Shown: positions 1-8,243, counted from the stretch's first letter. The stretch is DNA of 64,000 bases from Labilibaculum euxinicum (GCF_009795715.1 NZ_WTCR01000016.1:41878-105877), one strand, 5' to 3'. Program-made: numbers and translations. The notes: a model not told the origin generated them from the letters alone.

Positions 1-15
1 TCAAAAATTACAGCT

Positions 16-633
16 TTAATCTTCTCCATGCGATCTGTTTTGCTCATTTATTTTTCGGATTACTTTACATGGATTTCCAACCGCCACACAATTTTCGGGA
101 ATCGATTTGGTCACAACACTTCCTGCTCCTATCACCGAATTTTTTCCGATTGTTACTCCTGGTAAGATAATCACGCCTCCGCCGATCCATACATTGTCCT
201 CAATTTTTACGGGCAGTGCATAGGTTCTAAAGAATGGAAGTTCTGAACCGGGATTCCAATCGGTTACCAGACGCTCGTTTACATCTGTTGAATGAGTTGC
301 CGTATATATCTGCACATTGGAGGCAATCAACACATTGTTTCCAATTTCAATTTTATTACAATCAACAAATGTGCAGTTGATATTGATAATTACGTTGCTG
401 CCAACAAAAATATGCTTGCCGTAATCGCAGTAAAATGGCGTATCAATATTTACATTATCACCTAGCTCCCCAAACAATTCGCACAAAATATTCTTTCGGT
501 TATCGGCATCGGTACTTTCTGTCGAATTATAGCTTTTGGTTAATTTCCGCGCCTTGTGTATCAGACTTTGATTTTCCTCGTTGGATGTGTTAAAGACTTC
601 ACCATCCAAACATTTTTGCATTTCAGTTTTCAT
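16..633 (-). CDS. Maltose/galactoside O-acetyltransferase-like protein
   Basis: Predicted cytosolic acetyl-CoA-dependent sugar O-acetyltransferase of the left-handed beta-helix (LbH) family. The 205-residue protein opens with a helical cap of the maltose-acetyltransferase type. It then shows hexapeptide repeats in its second half (for example IGNNVLIASNV, VWIGGGVIILPGVTIG, SVIGAGSVVTKSIP) and the typical ending AVGNPCKVIRKI. A histidine in the segment YTATHSTD fits the conserved catalytic histidine of the family. The start used gives MKTEMQKC. The gene is slightly longer than the usual 180-190 residues because of its N-terminus and a short C-terminal tail. The acceptor sugar cannot be deduced, and nothing around it points to a pathway. 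Confidence 0.85.
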   Translation of the reverse strand: MKTEMQKCLDGEVFNTSNEENQSLIHKARKLTKSYNSTESTDADNRKNILCELFGELGDNVNIDTPFYCDYGKHIFVGSNVIININCTFVDCNKIEIGNNVLIASNVQIYTATHSTDVNERLVTDWNPGSELPFFRTYALPVKIEDNVWIGGGVIILPGVTIGKNSVIGAGSVVTKSIPENCVAVGNPCKVIRKINEQNRSHGED

Positions 634-698
634 TTCATTTGTTTTTGGAATTCAAAAATAGAGAAGAACAGCCAATTAATTTTTCATCTATCTTAAAA

Positions 699-797
699 TC
701 ATCCATTCGCCCGTATGGTAATTAAATGTTGTTGGGTCATCCCCAAATAGGAAGCAATTATTGTCCCCAAGGCATAGCTTCGAAGTATTCTCTTCAA
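699..797 (-). pseudogene. Relic of a Crp/Fnr-type regulator C-terminus
   Basis: On the minus strand, about 33 codons ending in TGA read LKRILRSYALGTIIASYLG followed by MTQQHLITIRANG. The pieces IIASYLGMTQQHL and ITIR match the recognition-helix region of Bacteroidota Crp/Fnr regulators, where IASYLGITPExLSRIR is usual. No start codon, cAMP-binding domain or upstream coding sequence remains: the frame runs straight into the terminator at 799-829. I read it as the 3' remnant of a deleted regulator. It could instead be chance similarity, but the match spans the whole helix-turn-helix. Confidence 0.6.
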
Positions 798-798
798 A

Positions 799-829
799 TA
801 AAAAAAGCTGCAACTCAATGCTGCAGCTC
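799..829 (-). terminator. Intrinsic terminator of the nfnAB-rubrerythrin operon
   Basis: Read on the minus strand, AGCTGCA and TGCAGCT form a GC-rich stem around a nine-base loop, followed directly by a run of seven T. It lies about 20 bp beyond the stop codon of the ferritin-like gene, so it should end transcripts that start upstream of nfnA. Confidence 0.85.
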
Positions 830-851
830 TTCCTTATTAAGTTTTCTAATT

Positions 852-1310
852 CTAATTTTCTGTTAGAATATTATTATCGTATTCCACTTCAAAACGAAGT
901 TTGTGTTTTGCTTCTTCCTGAGCAAGCATAAGGAATAATTTTTTCGACGGTTCATCTGTGGCTGCTGAAGCAAGATCATTATACAATCTAAAAGCGATTT
1001 TCTCCTTTTTCATGGCAAGAATCAAAGCTTCCTGATAAGTAATATTCGATTTATCAACATCTACATCCAGTAAATAATCCGCAATTTTTAAATCGGCAAT
1101 TTTAGCCTCCGAAACCTGATATTTTTTTCCACTCTTAATTGCCTCCAATTTAGCTCGATGACCAAGTTCTTCCAAAGCATATTGCTCAAAAGTATCCTTC
1201 ATCTCCTGATGTTTCATTTTACCAGCAAGTTCGGTATAAAAATCAGCAGCCATTTGTTCTTCATTAATGGCAAAATCTAAAATATCTTCAAGTGAATTAA
1301 ACTCTTTCAT
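852..1310 (-). CDS. Rubrerythrin-like ferritin-family diiron protein
   Basis: A 152-residue four-helix ferritin-like protein, probably a cytosolic peroxide reductase or oxidative-stress protein. Two diiron-type ExxH motifs are visible: EELGH near residue 47 and EEAKH near residue 132. Matching glutamates sit in the first and third helices (NEEQMAADFY and KKEKIAFRLY). The C-terminal rubredoxin domain of classical rubrerythrin is missing, so electrons would have to come from another protein. It is 12 bp downstream of nfnB on the same strand and is followed by a terminator, so it is the last gene of that operon. This suggests coupling to NAD(P)H/ferredoxin redox balance (inference). Confidence 0.85.
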   Translation of the reverse strand: MKEFNSLEDILDFAINEEQMAADFYTELAGKMKHQEMKDTFEQYALEELGHRAKLEAIKSGKKYQVSEAKIADLKIADYLLDVDVDKSNITYQEALILAMKKEKIAFRLYNDLASAATDEPSKKLFLMLAQEEAKHKLRFEVEYDNNILTEN

Positions 1311-1322
1311 GTTTTCTAATTT

Positions 1323-2825
1323 TTAGTGTTCCACTTTATTGGATAAATATTTTTCCTGCAAATAGATATTCATGTTTTTAGCCGCTTTTCTGCCATCTCC
1401 CATTGCAAGAATAACAGTAGCACCACCGCGAACAATATCTCCACCTGCAAATACTTCAGGAATTGATGATTGCATTTTATCTTTAACAACTTCAATCGTT
1501 CCCCATTTCGAAACCTCCAAGCCTTCCACCGAATTTGGAATCAATGGATTTGGAGAAACTCCTACGGCAACCACAACTACTGTTGCATCAATCGTATATT
1601 CAGAACCTTCCATTGGAATTGGTCTTCTTCTACCCGATGCATCAGGTTCGCCTAATTCCATTTTCTGAACCTTGATTTGCTTCACACGACTATTTTCGTC
1701 AGCAATGTATTCAATTGGGTTCGTTAAGGTAAGAAATTCGATTCCCTCCTGTTTTGCATGATGAACTTCCTCAACACGGGCAGGCATTTCTTCTTCAGAA
1801 CGACGGTAAACAATAATTGCTCTTTCAGCACCTAATCGTTTTGCAGTACGAACCGAATCCATAGCAGTATTACCACCGCCAACAACCACAACATTTTTAC
1901 CACGCAATATTGGCGTATCCGATTCTTCCGAATCAGCTCCCATCAAATTTACACGGGTTAAATACTCATTTGATGACATAATTCCGTTCGAATTTTCACC
2001 AGGAATATTCATGAAACGAGGCAAGCCAGCACCGCTACCTACATAAAATGCTTTATATCCTTCTTCTCTTAAATCATCTAAACTTGCAGTTTGGCCTACA
2101 ATATAGTTGGTGATGAATTTAACACCCATTTTGCGTAAATTCTCAATTTCTACATCAACAACAGCATTTGGCAAACGGAATTCAGGAATACCATATTTTA
2201 AAACACCACCAATTTCGTGAAGTGCTTCGAAAACAGTTACATCGTAACCCAATTTAGCCATATCGCCGGCAAAAGACAAACCTGATGGTCCGGAACCAAT
2301 CACAGCTACTTTAATACCATTTGCCTCAGCTATTTTCGGAACCGAAATCACGCCTGATTCTCTTTCAAAATCTGCCGCAAAACGCTCCAAATGACCAATT
2401 GCCACAGAAGGAAGATTCAATTTTTCAACATAAAAGCATCTCTGTTCACATTGAACTTCCTGCGGGCAAACGCGACCACAAACTGCTGGTAACGCACTGG
2501 TTTCTTTTAAAACCGAGGCGGCTTCCAAAATATTCCCGCGCTCAATATTTTTAATAAATTTGGGAATATTGATACTAACAGGGCATCCTTCCATACAAGT
2601 TGGATTTACGCAATCCATACAACGTGTTGCCTCTAACATTGCCTGCTCTTTAGTCAGACCTACATTCACCTCAACGCGCTGAGATTTAATTCGCTCTTCA
2701 GGAGCCATTTCTGTCATCTCCACCCTTTCAATCGCCATACGATCTTTGGCTTTTGTCAGTTTTTGGAGTTCGACTCTCCACTCTTGTTTACGTTCGTTTT
2801 TTATATATTCTTCAGACCTTTCCAT
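1323..2825 (-). CDS. nfnB: NADP-binding large subunit of NfnAB transhydrogenase (GltD/glutamate synthase small-subunit family)
   Basis: A 500-residue flavoprotein. The N-terminal Fer4_20 region has two cysteine clusters (CMDCVNPTCMEGCP near 69-82 and CGRVCPQEVQCEQRC near 116-130) for two [4Fe-4S] centres. A FAD-binding GSGPSG follows near 177-182, then an NADPH-binding GGGNTAMDS segment. This layout is shared by GltD, the sulfide dehydrogenase alpha subunit and NfnB. The NfnA-like partner lies 23 bp upstream and no large glutamate synthase subunit is nearby. The pair therefore fits NADH-dependent reduced ferredoxin:NADP+ oxidoreductase, an electron-bifurcating enzyme known from anaerobes. A glutamate synthase role is the alternative. 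Confidence 0.85.
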   Translation of the reverse strand: MERSEEYIKNERKQEWRVELQKLTKAKDRMAIERVEMTEMAPEERIKSQRVEVNVGLTKEQAMLEATRCMDCVNPTCMEGCPVSINIPKFIKNIERGNILEAASVLKETSALPAVCGRVCPQEVQCEQRCFYVEKLNLPSVAIGHLERFAADFERESGVISVPKIAEANGIKVAVIGSGPSGLSFAGDMAKLGYDVTVFEALHEIGGVLKYGIPEFRLPNAVVDVEIENLRKMGVKFITNYIVGQTASLDDLREEGYKAFYVGSGAGLPRFMNIPGENSNGIMSSNEYLTRVNLMGADSEESDTPILRGKNVVVVGGGNTAMDSVRTAKRLGAERAIIVYRRSEEEMPARVEEVHHAKQEGIEFLTLTNPIEYIADENSRVKQIKVQKMELGEPDASGRRRPIPMEGSEYTIDATVVVVAVGVSPNPLIPNSVEGLEVSKWGTIEVVKDKMQSSIPEVFAGGDIVRGGATVILAMGDGRKAAKNMNIYLQEKYLSNKVEH

Positions 2826-2848
2826 TGTCCTGTTTTGTCTTTAGTTGA

Positions 2849-3667
2849 TTAATTTTGAAAATGATCCATTTTGTCATTTTCTTCTTCCTTGTAACCGCCT
2901 AATCTCGACATCATTTCGTCAAAATCAATTTTATGCGCATCAAACTCAGGTCCATCTACGCAAGTAAATTTAGTTTTACCATCAACGGTAACTCTGCATG
3001 CTCCGCACATACCGGTTCCGTCAACCATAATACTATTCAAACTCGCCATAGTAGGAATTTCATATTTCTTGGTCAGCAAGGAACAGAATTTCATCATTAC
3101 AGCAGGACCAATGGTGATACACTCATCCACTTTTTCACGCTTAATAACCTCTTCCATACCTTCAGTAACCAAACCTTTTCTTCCATATGAACCATCATCA
3201 GTCATAACGATAAGTTCATCAGAATGTTTGCGCATTTCTTCCTCCAGAATCAACAGATCTTTCGATCTTGCAGCAATAACTGTAACAACACGATTACCAG
3301 CTTTCTTATATCCTTCAACAATTGGAAGCAGTGGTGCAACGCCAACACCGCCACCGCAGCAAAGCACCGTGCCAACATTGTGAATTTCAGTTGGTTTTCC
3401 CAGCGGGCCAACCAAATCGGTTACATAATCACCAACTTCAAGATTACACAACTTGGTAGACGACACACCCATTTTTTGAACGATAATGGTAATGGTTCCT
3501 CTGGAAACATCAGCACCAGCAATGGTTAAAGGGATACGTTCCCCTTTTTCTCCTACTCGTACAATTACAAAATTACCTGGTTTGCGGGCCTTAGCAATTA
3601 AAGGTGCCTCAACCACAATTTTCACTACTTTTTCTGAAAAATTCTCTTTTTCAACTATCTTGTTCAT
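2849..3667 (-). CDS. nfnA: FAD/[2Fe-2S] small subunit of NfnAB transhydrogenase
   Basis: A 272-residue protein of the ferredoxin-NADP reductase superfamily (sulfide dehydrogenase beta / dihydroorotate dehydrogenase electron-transfer type). It has the flavin-binding RIPLTIAGAD segment near residue 45, the nucleotide-binding CCGGGVGVAPLLP segment near residue 105, and a C-terminal cluster with MCGACRVTV and TCVDGPEFD that would bind [2Fe-2S]. It is the first gene of the nfnA-nfnB-rubrerythrin transcription unit. Partner identity and gene order argue for NfnA rather than PyrK. The last 20 residues are an acidic, hydrophilic tail. Confidence 0.85.
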   Translation of the reverse strand: MNKIVEKENFSEKVVKIVVEAPLIAKARKPGNFVIVRVGEKGERIPLTIAGADVSRGTITIIVQKMGVSSTKLCNLEVGDYVTDLVGPLGKPTEIHNVGTVLCCGGGVGVAPLLPIVEGYKKAGNRVVTVIAARSKDLLILEEEMRKHSDELIVMTDDGSYGRKGLVTEGMEEVIKREKVDECITIGPAVMMKFCSLLTKKYEIPTMASLNSIMVDGTGMCGACRVTVDGKTKFTCVDGPEFDAHKIDFDEMMSRLGGYKEEENDKMDHFQN

Positions 3668-4260
3668 TACTTTTCATTAAATAAATGACTGAATAAAATG
3701 CTAAATAACTGGAATACCACAACTCAAACAATCTGATTCGCAATCGATTCCATTCTGGTACTACAGCACATATTTATAATTCAAAAGTATAAAGAACTAG
3801 GATTCCAGCCTAGCCAAATACATATAAATTAGCTTGGCAAAACACTTTAGATTCAATATAAATAGGTAATATGTTCACTTGTTCGATGTTCATATCATTA
3901 CTAATAATTTCCTTTTCGATTCGTTAATTTAAGAATCTACCCATATTGCAAATTTTCACCTAATCACATGTTAGATAGACATTTTCAATGTATTTCCTTA
4001 AAAAATAAAAAATACCCGGGACACCTAGGTGAACATATTTTCGGATACTGAGACAAAGCCCGATGCAGTAAACCAGAAAATGAATAAATATTATTTATTT
4101 AACAAATAATTATATTTTTTACATAACTTCAACACTTATTCATTAGTTGATGGCTAATAAATGATCATTTTACATTGATTAGGATGTAGAAAATTAATAA
4201 AGATAAACGTGAAGAGAGATTTGTGATGTAGGATTTATAAACACTTTAAAATCTAGACGT
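3668..4260. other. Intergenic region between divergent transcription units
   Basis: 593 bp without a supported gene. It must hold the promoters of the divergent nfnA operon (leftward) and of the gene at 4261 (rightward). The part from about 4080 to 4260 is very AT-rich. I see no convincing tRNA, riboswitch or long inverted repeat. Confidence 0.6.
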
Positions 4261-5007
4261 ATGTCAGATCAAAAAGACTTATTAGATCTCTTACCAGAGA
4301 TAAAAGCTGTTCCTAAAGAACAGATTAAACAATGCGATATGCCGGTGGGGATTTATTTGCATGAATGTGAAAAACTGCATACACGTGCAAGTGCCGATTT
4401 GCCGCAACTAACTGCTGTAGGCATGACTGCCGAACTGCTGGCAAAATTATTGCCTTACACGGGTGCTTTGCGAACTGCTGAAAGTAACTGGGCAGAGCTA
4501 AACACCATACGCGAAGAAAACAAGGAAGCCTGGAAGGCTGAATGGCCAGCTTTTCTTGAATTCCGTACCGATTTAATCGAGAATATGGATTTTGCTTACC
4601 GTAACAACGAGGCTTTATTAAAAAAATTGGCGGTAATTAAACAAGGTGACTCTCATGCTGATGCTATTCAGGATATGGCGAACCTTTCGGTATTAGGAAA
4701 AGCAAATTTAGCGCCGCTTGAGGCTATTTATTATGATATAACCTTAATTGATAAGGCCGCCGAAGACGCTGACAGAATGAGTGGTCTGCTTGGAGCCGTT
4801 AACGGTCATATGTATGTGGATGATGAAATTAAAGTGATTCGCGATCAAGCTTTTACATTAACCAAGCAAGTGGTGGATGAAATTCGTAAGTACGGTCGTT
4901 TTGTATTTCGTAAAGATCCCGATCACGCAAAATCTTATTCGAGCAAATACAGCAGAGATAAGAGCAGTGCTTACAGAAAAAAGCTGGCTGAACAAGCTCA
5001 GGAATAA
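4261..5007 (+). CDS. Helical protein of unknown function
   Basis: A 248-residue soluble protein that I do not recognise. It has no signal peptide or membrane segment. Most of the sequence should be alpha-helical, with several Leu/Ala-rich amphipathic stretches (for example near 60-80 and 150-200). The last 35 residues are rich in Lys, Ser, Tyr and Asp (RKDPDHAKSYSSKYSRDKSS). It is monocistronic, with a clear terminator just downstream. It lies between the nfn operon and an accessory region, and nothing in the context suggests a pathway. Confidence 0.75.
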   Translation: MSDQKDLLDLLPEIKAVPKEQIKQCDMPVGIYLHECEKLHTRASADLPQLTAVGMTAELLAKLLPYTGALRTAESNWAELNTIREENKEAWKAEWPAFLEFRTDLIENMDFAYRNNEALLKKLAVIKQGDSHADAIQDMANLSVLGKANLAPLEAIYYDITLIDKAAEDADRMSGLLGAVNGHMYVDDEIKVIRDQAFTLTKQVVDEIRKYGRFVFRKDPDHAKSYSSKYSRDKSSAYRKKLAEQAQE

Positions 5008-5030
5008 AACCTGATAGTACAATCAAGAAA

Positions 5031-5058
5031 AGAGAAGCTCATCACTTCTCTTTTTTTT
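5031..5058 (+). terminator. Intrinsic terminator after the 4261 gene
   Basis: AGAGAAG and CTTCTCT form a seven-base-pair stem with a seven-base loop and run into eight T. It sits 24 bp after the stop codon on the same strand, immediately before the 21-bp repeat array. Confidence 0.85.
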
Positions 5059-5081
5059 GTGCCCTGATCTCAAATTCTTTG

Positions 5082-5352
5082 TGCCGATTGTCTCTTTAGC
5101 TGTTTAGTTCGCTGTTTGATTGATTCCGTTTACAGCCCTCCCCTTCAGTTCGCTACCTGGCCTCATCCGTGCGTTGTTTCACTTTTTCCGTTCGCAACTT
5201 GAGTTGTTCCGTTACCGAACGGAAGGGTATCCACACCGAACGGAGCACCTCGCTATGCGAACGGAGATACTAAATTTGCGAACTGAAAGGGTCAAGTGGC
5301 GAACGATAAACTATCCATGCCGAACGGAGATGGTCAAGTGGCGAACTGGTGG
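5082..5352. repeat. Array of 14 motifs at 21-bp pitch in two opposed halves (7+7)
   Basis: Seven left-half units with the core TTCCGTTCG (degenerate) begin at 5082, 5103, 5124, 5144, 5165, 5186 and 5207. Seven right-half units with the reverse-complement core GAACGGA(A) begin at 5217, 5238, 5259, 5280, 5301, 5322 and 5343. All steps are 21 bp except one of 20 bp. The halves meet in the palindrome TTCCGTT-ACC-GAACGGAA. The 12-14 bp between cores is mostly unrelated, although GGTCAAGTGGC occurs twice, 42 bp apart. The array lies between two convergent genes. Its pitch equals two helical turns, so all cores face the same side of the DNA. Function unknown. Confidence 0.85.
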
Positions 5353-5381
5353 GGTGCTGCTTGTAATGGAAACCAATACAC

Positions 5382-5423
5382 CTGTCATTGCGAGAGTGAG
5401 GTACGAGCTCGTGGCAATCTCAA
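5382..5423 (+). repeat. Dispersed REP-like repeat, left flank of the Septu-like pair
   Basis: It begins CTGTCATTGCGAGAGTGAGG and ends GTGGCAATCTCAA, a form of palindromic extragenic repeat that I know from many Bacteroidota genomes (TCATTGCGA...GGCAATCTC). A diverged copy in the opposite orientation lies at 8149-8189, on the other side of the two defence genes. Confidence 0.75.
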
Positions 5424-5445
5424 CAATAGATGAATCAGTTTATTT

Positions 5446-6330
5446 CTATTTTATGAAGCCAACATCACGGGCAATATCCCGGGTTAGTTTGGAGAGTGGG
5501 CGTTTGCCGAGGTCTTCTTCATCTAGATAATTCCCCATAATGATTTGTGAAATCTCTTTTTCGGAATCAAATAGGTCAGGAAAAGATGATAGAAGATCTT
5601 TGATTCTGGAATCAGAATAAGCTTTCCCTTTTAGCCAAATCTCTCTTGCAATATCATTGTGGTTGTCATAAAGATCCTCTAGACCAAATTCATCTGAATT
5701 TTTCTTGAAGCTTTCTACAACCTCCAAGTGTAAGTTGACATTATCTAGATTGTAGCCACCATTTTCTTTTGGGAATTTTACTTTGAATCGAAGCGCATCA
5801 TCAGATGATTTGAGTTCGTAAGGTGATATGCTTATTATTCGTACTCCTTTTGCATGATTACATGAATAACATGAGGGTATTAAATTATAAAATGAGAGAG
5901 CTAAATAAGGATATTTACTCATTCCTTTTGGAAAGAAATGATCTATTTGACTACTTCTTTTTATTTTGCCATCCTTCTCAAAATTATTAATAAATGTGCG
6001 GTTACAATATGGACAAACTGTAATTTTTAAGTTCCTTATTAATTGTGCTCCACAATATTGATTTATCGAAAATTTACTGAATCTTGAATATGTATCTTTT
6101 ATCAGTTCAGGCATTTGTGGTTGCGGCCACCTGGCCGACTGACCTGATTTAATTCGTTTTTTGATCTGCCTTAATTCATAAGGTTCTGCTTTTATTAACT
6201 TTTCAAAATTTAAATTGTAATTAGCTAACCATCCGTTAATAGTATTGATTTGAGCAGGATCAAATAATTTACAAATGCCTTTGTAATGCAAATCAACAAT
6301 CTCCGGATTAGGAATATTTATTGGAATCAT
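5446..6330 (-). CDS. HNH endonuclease, Septu PtuB-like
   Basis: A 294-residue protein with an HNH nuclease core in its middle. CPYCNRTF (near 105) and CYSCNHAKG (near 155) are zinc-type CxxC pairs, and QIDHFFPKG (near 128) supplies the catalytic DH. A short linker then leads to NLIPSC. The start codon overlaps the stop of the ATPase gene by 4 bp (ATGA), which suggests translational coupling. An AAA ATPase followed by an HNH protein is the arrangement of Septu (PtuA/PtuB) and of retron effector pairs. No reverse transcriptase is present here. The role in phage defence is inferred from family and gene order. Confidence 0.8.
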   Translation of the reverse strand: MIPINIPNPEIVDLHYKGICKLFDPAQINTINGWLANYNLNFEKLIKAEPYELRQIKKRIKSGQSARWPQPQMPELIKDTYSRFSKFSINQYCGAQLIRNLKITVCPYCNRTFINNFEKDGKIKRSSQIDHFFPKGMSKYPYLALSFYNLIPSCYSCNHAKGVRIISISPYELKSSDDALRFKVKFPKENGGYNLDNVNLHLEVVESFKKNSDEFGLEDLYDNHNDIAREIWLKGKAYSDSRIKDLLSSFPDLFDSEKEISQIIMGNYLDEEDLGKRPLSKLTRDIARDVGFIK

Positions 6331-8075
6331 GACTTATGTGCTTTTAGTTCTTCCAATTCCTTTTCCAATTTTACGATTCTATCTTCCAAACTAAAATTGA
6401 AATGCTGATTATACATTTCTAATAACTTGTTCTTGATAAGTGGTTCACCAATTTGTTGAATTACAAACTGAATATCTTCAGAACTCATCTTGTCCTTATC
6501 GTTGATAATGTCATTACTTAGGTTTCTAATCACCTTGTCAATTTTTCCCTTTGCAAACTCACCCATTAAACCATTCTCTAAAAAGAAAGAGTTGCGGTAT
6601 AAAGAGTGGATGTTAGCCCCGAAAGTATGTGTCATATCTTCTGGCTTGCAAACTCTACAGAGTCCCGTTTCTTTTTCTTTATCCAAAAAGATGATATTTT
6701 CTTTGGGGAGATCTGACACAAGGAAGGGGGAATGGGAAGTGAGGATTACCTGAAATGAGATATCTGGAAATAGATTGGTAAGTAAATTTAGAACGAGTGG
6801 TAAATATTTTCTTTGCCATTCTGCATGAAAACCAAGTTCTCCTTCATCTATAGTTAATAAACAATGATTCTTTTTTGGTTCTTTTAGCAGAGCAGTATAT
6901 ATTCTGCTTCCCATTTTCAAAACTTCATTTTCACCATAGCTTAATCCATCCCATTGGAAGGATAGCAAATGGCTTAAGGTTCCCATACACGATTTTAATT
7001 TACTTATAAACTCAATTGTCCCATACTGTTTGTTGAGATGATCTAATTCCACAATAAAATTATCTAGATAATATCTCTCGTAAACAATTTCGTCAGCAGA
7101 TGCTCCGTAGATATTTAAATTATGAGGAGATAATAGATTTTCAATTTTTTCCAAAGCATTTCTTGAGTCTGAAATAGACTGTTTTCTTATTTTTATAGCT
7201 TCCTTTTCTTCTGTTGATTTATCTTCAAATTTTTCGATGAATTGATTAAAAGATTCAAAAAAACCTAAATCTTTATTGTAGCTGTTTACTATTTCTTTAT
7301 AGGCTTTTGCGCTTTGGTTTAGAGTATTGTTTTCACAAAGACTTTCTAGGATAGAGATATAAAACCCAAATTTCACCTTTTCATAAATGGAGGAAGAGAA
7401 TTCGAGAGAGTCTTTTTCCTTTGGTGAATAATTTGGTTGTAATCTTTTAAGTTTGATTCTGAGTTTATTGGGTATAAATAAATCATCACCTAAATAGGAG
7501 TTGATAATATTAGGATTCTTAGTGAAAAATTCGATTTGATCTGTGACTTCTTTAAATAAATATTCGTTAAAATAATGTTTAAATTCAATTATAGAATTAG
7601 ATTTACCATTATTATCAGTCCAGATGTTTACATCATTTAGTTTCTGTAAAGTTGATATGTTTTCTATAATGTTTGAAATTTCATTGTATTGTAATATACC
7701 AGTATAGTACAATGGAGTTGTTGCTAGTTTTAAAAAGAGTTCAGAGTGGGCAATTGGGGTATTGCAAGTAATGTTCTTATTAGATTTTAATTGATTGCCT
7801 TGTTGAAAAACTATTAAATGTCCCTGCTTTCCTTCGACGAACACATTGAATATGGCTTCTATTAAATTACTCTTTCCACTACCATTCTTCCCAACAATAG
7901 CAGTTAGATTACTAATGTTATCTCCGAAAAAATCTTTAGGATAGTTTGGGTTTTTATCTTCATGCTTTAAGCTGTTAGTCTTTTCATCATATTCGAACCA
8001 ATGCTTAGGCGAAAAGTTAAAGCCTTGTTTATTTATATTTTTGTAATCTTCAATCCAAACGTATAGGAGTTCCAT
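6327..8075 (-). CDS. AAA/ABC-type ATPase, Septu PtuA-like
   Basis: A 582-residue ATPase of the OLD/SMC-like AAA_15/AAA_21 group. The Walker A motif GKNGSGKS is near residues 62-69 and an ABC-signature-like LSYGE is near 375. Walker B LLTIDEGE is near 408 and the H-switch TSHSPF near 448. The middle part (about 150-350) is Lys/Glu/Asn-rich and probably helical or coiled coil. The last 30 residues look like a short coiled coil. It is the upstream gene of a two-gene unit with the HNH nuclease. The promoter should lie in the AT-rich stretch just right of 8075. The defence role is inferred; the ATPase fold itself is clear. Confidence 0.85.
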   Translation of the reverse strand: MELLYVWIEDYKNINKQGFNFSPKHWFEYDEKTNSLKHEDKNPNYPKDFFGDNISNLTAIVGKNGSGKSNLIEAIFNVFVEGKQGHLIVFQQGNQLKSNKNITCNTPIAHSELFLKLATTPLYYTGILQYNEISNIIENISTLQKLNDVNIWTDNNGKSNSIIEFKHYFNEYLFKEVTDQIEFFTKNPNIINSYLGDDLFIPNKLRIKLKRLQPNYSPKEKDSLEFSSSIYEKVKFGFYISILESLCENNTLNQSAKAYKEIVNSYNKDLGFFESFNQFIEKFEDKSTEEKEAIKIRKQSISDSRNALEKIENLLSPHNLNIYGASADEIVYERYYLDNFIVELDHLNKQYGTIEFISKLKSCMGTLSHLLSFQWDGLSYGENEVLKMGSRIYTALLKEPKKNHCLLTIDEGELGFHAEWQRKYLPLVLNLLTNLFPDISFQVILTSHSPFLVSDLPKENIIFLDKEKETGLCRVCKPEDMTHTFGANIHSLYRNSFFLENGLMGEFAKGKIDKVIRNLSNDIINDKDKMSSEDIQFVIQQIGEPLIKNKLLEMYNQHFNFSLEDRIVKLEKELEELKAHKS

Positions 8076-8148
8076 TGTATCTGTATTAGAGTTGGGATTG
8101 TAAATTTAACAAAATAGGAGAATGTTAATTAGTGGGAGCTCAATTATT

Positions 8149-8189
8149 TTGAGATTACTTCAATCGCTTGGACTCCTTCGTAATGACAG
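8149..8189 (-). repeat. Dispersed REP-like repeat, right flank of the Septu-like pair
   Basis: On the minus strand it reads CTGTCATTACGAAGGAGTCC and ends GAAGTAATCTCAA, a diverged copy of the repeat at 5382-5423 in inverted orientation. Together they bracket the two defence genes like imperfect terminal repeats. Confidence 0.7.
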
Positions 8190-8243
8190 CGATTGATCCC
8201 GATGCTCGGGAACAAAAAAGTGAGACCCTCAAATTAAAATTCC

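Noticed and set aside
1323..3667. Glutamate synthase small subunit plus dihydroorotate dehydrogenase electron-transfer subunit as unrelated genes
   Set aside because: Neither the large glutamate synthase subunit nor pyrD is adjacent, and the two-gene order with both Fe-S patterns is that of NfnAB/sulfide dehydrogenase.
5082..5352. CRISPR array
   Set aside because: Repeats are only about 9 bp, degenerate, change orientation halfway and have 12-14 bp intervals; no cas genes are in the window.
5120..5530. Open frame of 136 codons with heptad-like RTExxxx repeats
   Set aside because: The repeats follow from the 21-bp pitch of the DNA array (a multiple of three keeps the frame open). There is no domain, the end overlaps the HNH gene on the other strand, and it crosses a REP-like element.
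5446..8075. Retron with ATPase/HNH effectors
   Set aside because: The effector pair fits, but there is no reverse transcriptase gene or msr/msd-like structured RNA on either side.
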